A stretch of 64,000 nucleotides of DNA from Marinomonas ushuaiensis DSM 15871 (GTDB lineage Bacteria > Pseudomonadota > Gammaproteobacteria > Pseudomonadales > Marinomonadaceae). Positions 39,040 through 47,691 of this stretch are shown here, piece by piece. Below the pieces are notes generated by a model. That model ran no database searches and had not been told where the DNA came from. It saw only the letters and a list, made by a program, of their open reading frames with translations. The stretch is taken from the NCBI RefSeq assembly GCF_000521805.1, contig NZ_JAMB01000002.1, positions 1-64,000 on the forward strand, read 5' to 3'. Position 1 is the first letter of the stretch. Each line of letters begins with the position of its first letter. Position numbers and translations under genes: made by a program.

Positions 39040-39651
39040 TCAAACTACTTTTGGCGGCCCACTGTGCATACGAAATTCTGTATCAGGCTCAGTAATAAGC
39101 TTTTCTTCTAAGTCTCGGAAAAAGGCTATTCGGTCATCAATCGGTTCGCTTGAGTATTCTTTTGCCAATTCAAGGTAATCCTCAAAATGTCTCGCCTCTG
39201 ATTTCAGTAATGAAATATAAAATTTAGACAATTCTTCATCCAAATGCGGCGCAAGAGCAGCAAAGCGTTCACAAGATCGAGCCTCAACAAAGGCACCAAT
39301 AATCATAATATCAATTAAACGCGCTGGCTCATGAGTGCGAATGTGTTTACGCAAACCATCCGCATAACGAGACGCCGACAAATGATCATAAGCGATATCA
39401 CGACTGCGCATCAGTTTATGTACTTGCTCAAAATGCAAAAGCTCTTCACGAGCTAATCGAGACATTTTATGTAACAAATTATCTCGATCTACATAGCGAT
39501 ACATTAGGTTCATTGCCGTTGACGCGGCTTTTTTTTCGCAATGAGCATGATCATTTAATAGCAAAGTTTGGTTCTCAAGAGCCCAATTCACCCACGCTTT
39601 TGGGGATTCACATGGAAGAAACTCAACAAGCTCAGGATACGCTGATAACAT
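39040..39651 (-). CDS. miaE: tRNA 2-methylthio-N6-isopentenyladenosine hydroxylase
   Basis: A 203-residue di-iron monooxygenase that hydroxylates the isopentenyl group of ms2i6A37 in tRNA. The iron ligands are visible as ExxH-type repeats: REELLHFEQVH, VEARSCERF and SEARHFEDY, the ferritin-like pattern. The length fits MiaE. It is divergent from the pseudokinase-SUMF1 gene. Confidence 0.95.
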   Translation of the reverse strand: MLSAYPELVEFLPCESPKAWVNWALENQTLLLNDHAHCEKKAASTAMNLMYRYVDRDNLLHKMSRLAREELLHFEQVHKLMRSRDIAYDHLSASRYADGLRKHIRTHEPARLIDIMIIGAFVEARSCERFAALAPHLDEELSKFYISLLKSEARHFEDYLELAKEYSSEPIDDRIAFFRDLEEKLITEPDTEFRMHSGPPKVV

Positions 39652-39804
39652 TACTCTACCTTTTTGTGTTAAAAAACGTGATTATACTAGGTATTAAGTA
39701 AGGTGCGAACAAGTACTCTTCTTTATAGATATAAATAAAGGCCTGTTTTTGTTACTTTATAGGCACTTAGACAGCAACGCCTTGATCTGGATATCAAATT
39801 CGTA

Positions 39805-41556
39805 ATGAATGATTTTTATGACCCTAAAAAACTAAAAATTGGCCAACATGTTGGCGTTGAACTCGACCCATATATTTTAAACTATCCATTGGATAGTAAT
39901 AAAACCACATGGGTAGCCGATCAAGGCGGACGCCCTTTTGTGTTGCGTTTTTTTCAATCGAATAAAGGCAAGGTAGAAGGTTTTCTACAAAACGCGAGAA
40001 AATACGCCAGCGTAAAACACCCAGCAATTACACCAAATTATCCGCCTTTTTATTCAAATCTATGGGTATTTTCTTGCTCAGCCGTTTGTGGCGGAGAAAA
40101 CTTATACAGTTTCTTAGGCAAGTACCCAGATGGTGCGCCATTAAATGTGGTCATAAGCTTATTTGACAACATCGCCAAAGCTCTAGATCAAATACATCAA
40201 AACAATCTATTTCACGGGCATCTAGACTTAAGCTCAATACACGTTGTAAATGGTATTGGCCTAATGACTGGCTTTGGCGCTCATAATTGGATGACAAAAA
40301 TCGATGAAAACGATATGGACAGTCGTTTTTTTCCACCTGAATATTTAAAGAAAAACCAGCAGCGTACGATCGCATCAGACCGTTTTGCCTTTATGAAGCT
40401 ATTAATGGCTGCCCTACTTGGCGAATCTATTCTTGATAAAGATTTCTCTACCAGCCTGCCTGACTCTCATCATAGTTTGAGTGATGCGACTTGGGATCGC
40501 CTACTAGACTGGTCTAGAGAAAATGAAGGCCATAGACCAAAATCGTTAACTGAAGTAATACGAATCATACGAGCTAACCTTTATAAGCCAGAAGCCAGCG
40601 GTCACACGCCAACAAAAAGAGCCTTAAAACGTTACATTCGTAGCACCAAAAGCAAAGCCATTGCAGCGGCATCAATCCTTGCAATAACACTTTTCGCTGC
40701 TGTGATTTTATGGCCGACAACAGAAGAAGAAACAATTGTTATAACACCAAAACCGACACCTAAAATAACAGCAGAAAAAGTATTTGAAGCGCTCCCTCAA
40801 GTACTCGAAGAACCTTTAAAAGTCGGTGGGACTGCACCTAAAATTGAAAAAATCGCCCCTACTACGTTCACGATGGGCGACCAAAACAGAATGGGCGACG
40901 ACAATGAAAAACCTATTCATGAAGTCGAAATCCCTAGTGGTTTTTACATTAGCAAACACGAAATCACATTTGATCAATACGACAAGTTTGCCAAAGCCAC
41001 AAATCGCGAACTTCCACCAGATAATGACTGGGGGCGCGGCAATCGCCCTGTTATTAATGTCAGTTGGTACGACGCTAAAGCGTATACCTCTTGGTTATCC
41101 AGTCAAACCAATCAGGAATATCGTCTACCCACTGAAATTGAATGGGAGTACTCAGCAAGAGCCGATTCAAACACTGCATTTTGGTATGGAAATACAGTGA
41201 AACCTGGCTACAGTGTATGTGATAGCTGCGGCAGTCAATGGGATGGCATCTCTACAGCACCCGTCGGCAGCCAAGCCAGTAATCCATTAGGATTATTTGA
41301 TATGCATGGCAATGTTGCTGAATGGATTGAAGATTGTTATCACGATTCTTATGACGGCGCACCAAGCAAGAATCAAGTGTGGCTGGCCAACCAATGTGAT
41401 AACAGAGTTATAAGAGGCGGTTCTTGGTTTGATATCCCAAGAGTCGGTCGTAGCGCAACAAGATATAGAGCAACCCCTGATTTAAAAGCCAGCAATTGGG
41501 GATTTAGAATCGTGAGGATCATTCAGGAAAACGATGGTATCTCTAAATCAGAATAA
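39805..41556 (+). CDS. Membrane pseudokinase fused to a SUMF1/FGE-type domain
   Basis: A 583-residue protein with an N-terminal kinase-like lobe (residues ~1-265), one membrane helix at ~285-304, and a C-terminal formylglycine-generating-enzyme-like domain at ~350-577. The kinase-like part has HGHLDLSSI at 137-145 where HRDLKPxN is expected, and G156-F157-G158 for DFG, so the catalytic Asp, Lys and Asn positions are all lost. SUMF1 landmarks include RLPTEIEWEYSARA, MHGNVAEWIED and RGGSWFD. By the topology rule the SUMF1 domain should face the periplasm. The function is unknown; a sensing or scaffold role is a guess. Confidence 0.85.
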   Translation: MNDFYDPKKLKIGQHVGVELDPYILNYPLDSNKTTWVADQGGRPFVLRFFQSNKGKVEGFLQNARKYASVKHPAITPNYPPFYSNLWVFSCSAVCGGENLYSFLGKYPDGAPLNVVISLFDNIAKALDQIHQNNLFHGHLDLSSIHVVNGIGLMTGFGAHNWMTKIDENDMDSRFFPPEYLKKNQQRTIASDRFAFMKLLMAALLGESILDKDFSTSLPDSHHSLSDATWDRLLDWSRENEGHRPKSLTEVIRIIRANLYKPEASGHTPTKRALKRYIRSTKSKAIAAASILAITLFAAVILWPTTEEETIVITPKPTPKITAEKVFEALPQVLEEPLKVGGTAPKIEKIAPTTFTMGDQNRMGDDNEKPIHEVEIPSGFYISKHEITFDQYDKFAKATNRELPPDNDWGRGNRPVINVSWYDAKAYTSWLSSQTNQEYRLPTEIEWEYSARADSNTAFWYGNTVKPGYSVCDSCGSQWDGISTAPVGSQASNPLGLFDMHGNVAEWIEDCYHDSYDGAPSKNQVWLANQCDNRVIRGGSWFDIPRVGRSATRYRATPDLKASNWGFRIVRIIQENDGISKSE

Positions 41557-41716
41557 TTCCGCTAAATGTCACCTATTCGAAATTGTTATGGCGCTAAGTA
41601 AGTCTTTACTGCTTTTTTTCTATAAAATAAGTGCATAAAAAATCACATAGTCTTGTATGGTTTGGTTTATTACACCAACCATTACTATCATAAATTATTA
41701 TTTAGAGGTGTTGTAA

Positions 41717-44518
41717 ATGAGCCTGTATTCAGAGTACTTACAAGAAATTGAAGACCGTAAAGGTCAAGGATTACATCCTAAGCCAATTGATGACGGTGAA
41801 TTACTAGCAGAAATCATTGCTCAAATTAAAGATACTGCTCACCAACACAGAGAAAGCTCTCTTAACTTCTTCATTTACAACACAATACCTGGCACAACAA
41901 GCGCTGCCGTTGTAAAAGCAAAATTCTTAAAAGAAATTATCTTAGGTGAATCCAGCGTAAAAGAAATAACGCCTGAATTTTCTCTAGAATTACTTTCTCA
42001 TATGAAAGGCGGCCCTTCTGTTGAAGTATTAATCGACCTTGCATTATCTGATGATGCTTCTATTGCGCCTCTAGCAGCTGAAGTTTTAAAAACTCAAGTA
42101 TATTTGTACGAAGCAGATATGGAGCGTCTTGAAAGCGCTTATAAGGCTGGAAACAGTATTGCTAAAGACATTCTTCAAAGCTACGCACAAGCTGAATTCT
42201 TTACTAAATTACCAGATATCGCTGAAAAAATTGATGTCGTTACCTACATCGCTGGTGAAGGTGATATCTCAACGGATTTATTATCGCCAGGTCATCAATC
42301 TCACTCTCGTGCAGACCGTGAATTACACGGCCAGTGCATGAGCACACCAGAAGCTCAAGCAGAGATAAAAGCATTACAAGCTCAGTATCCTAGCATGCAA
42401 GTAATGCTTATTGCTGAAAAAGGCACAATGGGCGTTGGTTCATCTCGTATGTCTGGCGTGAATAACGTCGCACTTTGGGCGGGCAAGAAAGCAAGCCCAT
42501 ATGTTCCATTTATCAACATCGCACCGATCGTTGCGGGCACTAATGGTATCGCTCCAATCTTCTTAACAACTGTCGATGTAACAGGCGGTATTGGTCTTGA
42601 CCTTAAAAACTGGGTTAAGAAAGTAGACGCAAGCGGCAATACTGTTTTTGATCAAAATGGTGATGCTGTATTAGAAGAAGCCTACTCAGTAGCCACTGGT
42701 ACTGTGTTAACTATCGATACGAAAGCTAAAAAGCTATATAACGGTACTCAAGAACTTGCGGATATCTCATCAGCCTTTACACCACAAAAAGTGGAATTCA
42801 TGAAAGCTGGTGGCTCATACGCTGTAACCTTCGGTAAGAAGCTACAAACATTTGCAGCAGAAGCGCTAGGCATTGAACCTTTAAGTGTATATGCCGCTGC
42901 AAAAGAAATTTCACATGAAGGCCAAGGCTTAACAGCTGTAGAGAAAATATTTAATCGTAATGCTGTTGGTGTTTTATCTGACTCACCATTACACGCAGGC
43001 TCAAACGTGCGTGTAAAAGTCAATATTGTTGGCTCACAAGATACAACTGGCCCTATGACATGCCAGGAATTAGAAGCCATGGCTGCTTCTACGATTTCAC
43101 CACTTGTTGATGGTGCATTTCAATCTGGTTGTCACACTGCCTCTGTTTGGGACAGTAAAGCAAAAGCGAATACGCCTAAATTAATGAGCTTTATGAACAA
43201 ATTCGGTCTAATCACTGCACGTGACCCGAAAGGTGTTTATCTGTCAATGACGGATGTTATCCATAAAGTATTGAATGATATAACTGTTGATGATCGCGCT
43301 ATCATTATCGGTGGTGACTCTCATACACGTATGTCTAAAGGCGTTGCCTTTGGTGCTGACTCAGGTACGGTAGCAATTGCGCTGGCAACAGGTGAGTCTG
43401 CAATGCCAATTCCAGAGTCAGTAAAAGTAACGTTTAAAGGCCACATGAAAAAATACATGGATTTCCGTGATGTGGTACATGCGACACAAGCTCAAATGCT
43501 TAAACAGTTTGGTGGCGAAAACGTCTTCCAAGGCCGTGTAATCGAAGTGCATATTGGTACATTGCTAGCTGACCAAGCCTTCACTTTCACTGACTGGACA
43601 GCAGAGATGAAAGCAAAGGCTTCCATCTGTATTTCTCAAGACGAAACGTTAATCGGATCACTTGAATTAGCGAAAAGCCGCATTCAAATCATGATTGATA
43701 AAGGCATGGAAAACCCAGCGAAAACGCTTCATGGTTTAATTTCTTTAGCGGATAAACGTATTGACGAAGTTAAGTCAGGTACTGCACCTGCATTAACACC
43801 GGATGCAAATGCTAAATACTACGCAGAAGTGGTTGTTGATTTAGACCAAATTGACGAACCAATGATTGCCGATCCAGACGTAAACAATGATGATGTCTCT
43901 AAACGCTACACTCATGACGTTATCCGTCCAGTTTCATTCTATGGAAACAAGACTGTTGACTTAGCCTTTGTTGGTTCTTGCATGGTACACAAGGGCGATA
44001 TGCAAATCATCGCTCAAATGCTCCGTAACATGGAAGCACAAGGCAAAGAAATTAAGTTTAACGCGCCTCTAGTTATCGCTCCACCAACCTATAACATCGT
44101 TGATGAGTTGAAAGCCGAAGGCGATTGGGCTCTTCTAGAGAAGTACGCAGGTTTTGAATTTGACGATACAAATCCTAAAGGATCTGCACGTACTAAGTAT
44201 GAAAACATCATGTACTTAGAACGCCCTGGCTGTAACTTATGTATGGGTAACCAAGAAAAAGCTGAACCAGGTGATACGGTTATTGCAACCTCTACTCGCC
44301 TTTTCCAAGGTCGTGTTGTTGCTGACACATCAGAGAAAAAAGGTGAGTCACTACTTGGTTCTACACCTCTAGTTGTACTGTCTGCAATATTGGGACGCTT
44401 CCCAACATTAGAAGAGTACAAAGAGGCGGTAGACGGCATTCACCTAACGGACTTTGCGCCACCATTAGAAGAAATGACGACACCACCAATTGAATTTATT
44501 CCTGCGGCTAACGTCTAA
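41717..44518 (+). CDS. acnB: Bifunctional aconitate hydratase 2 / 2-methylisocitrate dehydratase, long form
   Basis: A 933-residue aconitase B that converts citrate to isocitrate in the TCA cycle. The HEAT-like N-terminal domain, the swivel domain and the 4Fe-4S ligands are present: C755 in GSCMVHKGD and C839/C842 in PGCNLCMGN. E. coli AcnB has 865 residues with its ligands spaced 59 apart rather than 84, so this protein carries an insert before the second ligand and is of the longer type I associate with Bacteroidetes. GAGGTG before the ATG is a good ribosome binding site. Confidence 0.95.
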   Translation: MSLYSEYLQEIEDRKGQGLHPKPIDDGELLAEIIAQIKDTAHQHRESSLNFFIYNTIPGTTSAAVVKAKFLKEIILGESSVKEITPEFSLELLSHMKGGPSVEVLIDLALSDDASIAPLAAEVLKTQVYLYEADMERLESAYKAGNSIAKDILQSYAQAEFFTKLPDIAEKIDVVTYIAGEGDISTDLLSPGHQSHSRADRELHGQCMSTPEAQAEIKALQAQYPSMQVMLIAEKGTMGVGSSRMSGVNNVALWAGKKASPYVPFINIAPIVAGTNGIAPIFLTTVDVTGGIGLDLKNWVKKVDASGNTVFDQNGDAVLEEAYSVATGTVLTIDTKAKKLYNGTQELADISSAFTPQKVEFMKAGGSYAVTFGKKLQTFAAEALGIEPLSVYAAAKEISHEGQGLTAVEKIFNRNAVGVLSDSPLHAGSNVRVKVNIVGSQDTTGPMTCQELEAMAASTISPLVDGAFQSGCHTASVWDSKAKANTPKLMSFMNKFGLITARDPKGVYLSMTDVIHKVLNDITVDDRAIIIGGDSHTRMSKGVAFGADSGTVAIALATGESAMPIPESVKVTFKGHMKKYMDFRDVVHATQAQMLKQFGGENVFQGRVIEVHIGTLLADQAFTFTDWTAEMKAKASICISQDETLIGSLELAKSRIQIMIDKGMENPAKTLHGLISLADKRIDEVKSGTAPALTPDANAKYYAEVVVDLDQIDEPMIADPDVNNDDVSKRYTHDVIRPVSFYGNKTVDLAFVGSCMVHKGDMQIIAQMLRNMEAQGKEIKFNAPLVIAPPTYNIVDELKAEGDWALLEKYAGFEFDDTNPKGSARTKYENIMYLERPGCNLCMGNQEKAEPGDTVIATSTRLFQGRVVADTSEKKGESLLGSTPLVVLSAILGRFPTLEEYKEAVDGIHLTDFAPPLEEMTTPPIEFIPAANV

Positions 44519-44554
44519 GTAATAAGCACAACATAAAGGCTTACGCCTTTCTTG

Positions 44555-44588
44555 AAAAGCCTATGGGAGTATTCCTGTAGGCTTTTTT
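44555..44588 (+). terminator. Terminator after acnB
   Basis: Arms AAAAGCCTAT-GG and CC-TGTAGGCTTTT pair around a short loop and end in six T. Confidence 0.8.
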
Positions 44589-44594
44589 ATTGGT

Positions 44595-44636
44595 TCTGGC
44601 TCCATACCTCTGGCTCGATACCTCTGGCTCCATACT
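44595..44636 (+). repeat. Three tandem 14 bp repeats
   Basis: Three head-to-tail copies of TCTGGCTCCATACC (44595, 44609, 44623), differing by one base in the second copy and one in the last. They follow the acnB terminator directly and have no coding explanation. Confidence 0.85.
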
Positions 44637-44646
44637 ATTACAAAGA

Positions 44647-44674
44647 GTAAAAGTAAAAGTAAAAGTAAAAGTAA
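44647..44674 (+). repeat. Hexanucleotide microsatellite (GTAAAA)n
   Basis: Four perfect GTAAAA units plus a partial fifth in the intergenic space. It would be prone to slippage, but it is not inside or just before a gene, so phase variation is not indicated. The rest of 44675-44897 shows nothing that I recognise. Confidence 0.85.
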
Positions 44675-44897
44675 GTACCTTATCGTGTATTTCAACACTC
44701 AAGTTAAGGCGCTTGGTATGACTGAGTTTAAAAGGTGGATGAGATTTTTATTTATTTTTTAATGTACTGGAAGTGATTTGTTGTGGGAAATCAATGGGGA
44801 TGAATTAACTTTAGCGAGATAAAACAGGTTTGATTTCCAGTATAAAAAGAGTCATCACGTTCAATTATAACGAATAATAATTAGATAACAGACTATT

Positions 44898-44922
44898 GAA
44901 AAAGAGCATACGAATGCTTTTT
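44898..44922. terminator. Terminator after the GNAT gene
   Basis: The perfect stem AGCAT-ACGA-ATGCT is flanked by A and T runs on both sides and extends to nine pairs with them. It would end leftward transcription from the GNAT gene. Confidence 0.6.
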
Positions 44923-44939
44923 AGGGGAAACCGACAAGT

Positions 44940-45413
44940 TCAAGGCTGTAATACACACGCTTGTCGCTCGTTAAGTTTGATCTCCATAGGCTGATAAACC
45001 AAACCTGCCGATTCATCAACTTCGCCACTGCGCTCAAATCCATACTTTTCATAGGCAGTCACCGAAGATAGTGACGCGCTAACGGTAACCGTTTCTGTCT
45101 TAGCGTAACTCAAGGCAGATAAAAGCAGCTTTCTTCCAATACCATTCTTTTGGCGTTCAGGAAGAATAAAAAGCATCGCTATATGGCGCCCCTCCTTCAG
45201 TTCAATGACACCTTCGATTTTTTCGTCGCTCTCAGCAACCAGTATTAGATTATCGCCTTTCATTCTGCCGAGAAATGCATCACACGCAGCGATATTCGAA
45301 AAGGTTGTAATTCCCTCATCAGACAATGAGCCTGCAACAGACTGCAAAAAAGAATCCATACAAATTGCATTTACAGCCTCAAGATCTTCCTCTTCCAGCT
45401 TCCTGATAATCAT
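44940..45413 (-). CDS. GNAT family N-acetyltransferase
   Basis: A 157-residue acetyltransferase. The acetyl-CoA-binding pattern is in LFILPERQKNGIGRKLL, with an N-terminal strand-helix pair and the final EKYGFERSGEV typical of GNATs. The substrate is unknown. The start at 45413 is chosen because GGAG is six bases upstream; the TTG at 45425 includes that ribosome binding site. A ~70 bp repeat element ends 19 bases before its start. Small GNAT genes are common integron cassette cargo. Confidence 0.85.
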   Translation of the reverse strand: MIIRKLEEEDLEAVNAICMDSFLQSVAGSLSDEGITTFSNIAACDAFLGRMKGDNLILVAESDEKIEGVIELKEGRHIAMLFILPERQKNGIGRKLLLSALSYAKTETVTVSASLSSVTAYEKYGFERSGEVDESAGLVYQPMEIKLNERQACVLQP

Positions 45414-45431
45414 CAATATCTCCAAGAATTT

Positions 45432-45505
45432 AACGAGGTTGTAGAATTACCCCAACAGCCAAAATCAATTAAAAAACCAGTCTTTGAGCTCAACTATAAG
45501 CGTCT
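45432..45505 (-). repeat. attC-like repeat, copy 1
   Basis: About 70 bases, ~80% identical to a second copy at 46095-46166 in the same orientation. On the minus strand it ends in CGTTAAAT, which fits the GTTRRRY core of attC sites. It can be drawn as an interrupted hairpin (GTTG/CAAC, AAGA/TTCT, ACT/GGT). The matching inverse core at the other end is degenerate. It sits between the DUF924 stop and the GNAT start, as expected for a cassette junction. The assignment as attC is a hypothesis. Confidence 0.45.
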
Positions 45506-45520
45506 TATTATGTTGCACGA

Positions 45521-46057
45521 TTAAAATCTTGAGTTAGGTTGTTTTAAGAACTCCACTTCATCTGCACTAGAAATACGACCTAAAATATCATTTCGATGTG
45601 GATAGCGGCCAAATCTATCAATAATGACCTTATGCTTATGCTCGAAATCTAGATTACTTGGATTACCAAGTGCTTCATAAAGTTTGATTGCTTCTAAATG
45701 AATTAACTTAGACTCACTGTGCATGAATGGTAAATATAAAAAGCTACGCTCTGTTTCAGAAAGCTCTATATCAAAACCTTTAGTGATAGCATATTGAGCT
45801 AGTACTAACGCCAATGGATCACTTGCAAATGATTCAGGCTTGTCACGGTAGATATTTCTGGAAAATTGATCGAGAATAATAATTTCCGCAAGACAACCTT
45901 TTGCGGTTGCTCGCCATTGAAATAACTCGCCTCGTCTAGCTTTATCGTGTAACTCACCAAAACGTTTTTTAATCATTGAGTCTAACTCGAAATCTTTTTC
46001 CCACCACTGCTTAGGGTCTAATTCTGCGAACCAAAAATCTATGATTTGACTATACAT
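45521..46057 (-). CDS. DUF924 family protein
   Basis: A 178-residue alpha-helical protein of the DUF924 family: IIDFWFAELDPKQWWEKD at the start, FSRNIYRDKPESFASDPLAL in the middle and FLYLPFMHSES, with GRYPHRN near the end. It has a TPR-like character in known members. Function is unknown. It lies between two copies of the ~70 bp repeat. Confidence 0.9.
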   Translation of the reverse strand: MYSQIIDFWFAELDPKQWWEKDFELDSMIKKRFGELHDKARRGELFQWRATAKGCLAEIIILDQFSRNIYRDKPESFASDPLALVLAQYAITKGFDIELSETERSFLYLPFMHSESKLIHLEAIKLYEALGNPSNLDFEHKHKVIIDRFGRYPHRNDILGRISSADEVEFLKQPNSRF

Positions 46058-46094
46058 TCTGAAACTCCATTGCGCTCGAATCGTAATGTAATAT

Positions 46095-46166
46095 AACGAG
46101 GCTGTAGAATTACTCCAATAGCCAAATTCAATTAAAATCCGAGTCTCTGAGCCCCACGCTAAACGT
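46095..46166 (-). repeat. attC-like repeat, copy 2
   Basis: The second copy of the ~70 bp element, ending 38 bases before the DUF924 start. On the minus strand it runs from GTTTAGC (one base off the inverse core RYYYAAC) to GTTATAT. It can fold into TAGCG-T-GG(GG)CT / AGCC-T-CGTTA and AGAG-ACTC / GAGT-AA-TTCT around a ~25-base loop, with bulged bases as in attC hairpins. Nothing in the window shows that it recombines. Confidence 0.45.
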
Positions 46167-46260
46167 TTTTAAGCACTAAGCAATGCATTTCGACCCCATA
46201 AAAAAGACTATTTTTCTAAATAAAGAGCAATTATACAACCTCAACGACCCATTAAGAGGC

Positions 46261-46313
46261 AAAAAACAGCTTGCTAAAATGTCTAAGGAACAAAGGACAG
46301 CAAGTTGTTTTTT
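46261..46313 (-). terminator. Terminator after the 227-residue membrane protein
   Basis: Fifteen-base arms (46261-46275 and 46299-46313) pair with one mismatch. An alternative inner stem (AAAGGAC / GTCCTTT) overlaps it. The A run gives a T tract on the minus strand. Confidence 0.65.
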
Positions 46314-46342
46314 GTCCTTTTGAATGGCTTGTTATACCTATT

Positions 46343-47026
46343 TTATTCAGGGCTAAGTATTTTTCTTATGTATTTTTTAAGTTTAATCCTAAAGCTAGTA
46401 GTAGTTATTACCCAATTAGATGAGGAATTTTGGTGGAATTGTTCAAAGTTAAAAGGAGCAGAATTAATATTAAGCGTTCCCTGTTTAAAAAGTAACTGAG
46501 ATTCATTATGAAACCTTTTAAGTATGTCGTGACTTTGATCATAGTGTTTTTTGACAGCTTCGAGTGTAGAAATAACCTCATTTTCCATATTTTGTTCAAT
46601 ATATATTGAGTTCTCTTCAAGTATCGCATATGCCTTTGATATTTCTTGGTAAACATTTTCAAATGCATTAAAACTAGAAGAAAAATTCTGAAAATATAAA
46701 GAACAAAAATCATCACTTGATGTTGATTTTGAAGTTTTTTTAAATCTACCAAATCCGTTTCTAGGAAAAGACGTTGAAATAACAGCAACATATATATTTT
46801 TAACTGCGTCTCTCTGAGCTTCATCATATTTGGAAAAACTCAAGTTTTGCTTGTGAACATACAAACTTAATTCTGTTTGCAATGTATCTTTTCTAGCATC
46901 TAAATCATGTTGGTACTTTTTCAAGGAACGTTTTAGTCTGTTTTCGATGAAAAATTTAGCTAAAAAAGCTACAACACCAGCTCCTGCGAATGCTCCACTA
47001 ACCAGCGATGTCCAGATTTCATTCAT
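46343..47026 (-). CDS. Hypothetical membrane-anchored coiled-coil protein
   Basis: A 227-residue protein that I cannot assign. One membrane helix (residues ~7-27, WTSLVSGAFAGAGVVAFLAKFF) is followed by a basic stretch and a long helical, partly coiled-coil body with another helix-rich part near 125-200. Similar small proteins occur in accessory islands. A ribosome binding site (AGAGG) precedes the ATG. It has its own terminator, and its base composition (AT-rich, many Asn/Lys/Ser) differs from the core genes nearby. This suggests transfer. Confidence 0.65.
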   Translation of the reverse strand: MNEIWTSLVSGAFAGAGVVAFLAKFFIENRLKRSLKKYQHDLDARKDTLQTELSLYVHKQNLSFSKYDEAQRDAVKNIYVAVISTSFPRNGFGRFKKTSKSTSSDDFCSLYFQNFSSSFNAFENVYQEISKAYAILEENSIYIEQNMENEVISTLEAVKKHYDQSHDILKRFHNESQLLFKQGTLNINSAPFNFEQFHQNSSSNWVITTTSFRIKLKKYIRKILSPE

Positions 47027-47046
47027 ATACTCAAACCTCTAGGTAG

Positions 47047-47186
47047 GTATAACATTTTAATAGTGCGCATACGCGTTTACATATTTTAAAAACTTGCTAA
47101 TTATCTCTATAAACCACTGGATCATAATCAGTTTATAAGCCTATTAACAAAACTAAAATCTGGTTAAACGAGCGTGCGCGTTATCT
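47047..47186. repeat. Long imperfect inverted repeat in a gene-poor region
   Basis: Arms of about 20 bases pair at 15 positions (47068-47087 and 47165-47184), with outer GTATAAC and GTTATCT flanks that keep the AAC/GTT triplets. The span is ~140 bases. A partial third arm (TGTAAACGCGCA) is at 47242. It lies upstream of the membrane coiled-coil gene. It could be another attC-like site or a different element. Confidence 0.35.
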
Positions 47187-47436
47187 CTGCACTGAAAAAC
47201 CTTATCTCTTGATACTAAAAGACTTTTTACTTATCTACCAGTGTAAACGCGCAAAAGAATGATTGTTTTTTAGACAAAATGAGCAAAATTTAATAATGAT
47301 TAAAAATAAACTGTTTGGAGATACAGTTTTTAGAGTTATCTACAATCACCTTTTTTAAATCAAATCCCTTTTAATATAGTGAATTTGGTGTGGCACGACG
47401 GAAATTAAATACATTACTGACTGAGTCAGTGATCAC
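47187..47436. other. Gene-poor AT-rich stretch
   Basis: No ORF, RNA or known signal that I can support. It belongs to a ~750-base gap between the membrane coiled-coil gene and hpf. Confidence 0.5.
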
Positions 47437-47501
47437 GAACTTCTTTAGTCGCCTGATTACGTCTCGTTCCTCGTCTAATCAGATCTACTTTAGGAATATG
47501 C

Positions 47502-47544
47502 CAAACGGCAGATCACGCTTCGCTTATCGTGCCCTACAAGAGCC
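47502..47544 (+). repeat. 43 bp direct repeat, copy A
   Basis: A 43-base sequence starting CAAACGGCAGATCACGCTTC is repeated at 47692-47734 with a single mismatch. It contains an imperfect palindrome resembling REP-type intergenic repeats. No ORF covers it. Confidence 0.8.
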
Positions 47545-47691
47545 GGTGATGTGAGGCAAGGCAAATCCGATGGGTGAGGTTAAACGGCAATTTAAAAAAG
47601 TAACGTCGAGTGAATGGGTTTAGTTTGGCGAAGTTAAGTAAAGAAGTTCTTGACGCCCTAAAGGGCGACCTGCAAGTGAAAGAAGGAGGTC

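Noticed and set aside
44641-44680. Repeat run resembling a small CRISPR or phase-variable tract
   Set aside because: It is a simple GTAAAA microsatellite without spacers, and no gene starts or is translated across it.
46408-46827. 139-residue minus-strand ORF inside the membrane coiled-coil gene
   Set aside because: It is the +1 frame of the real gene, rich in Leu/Ile/Lys from shifted AT-rich codons.
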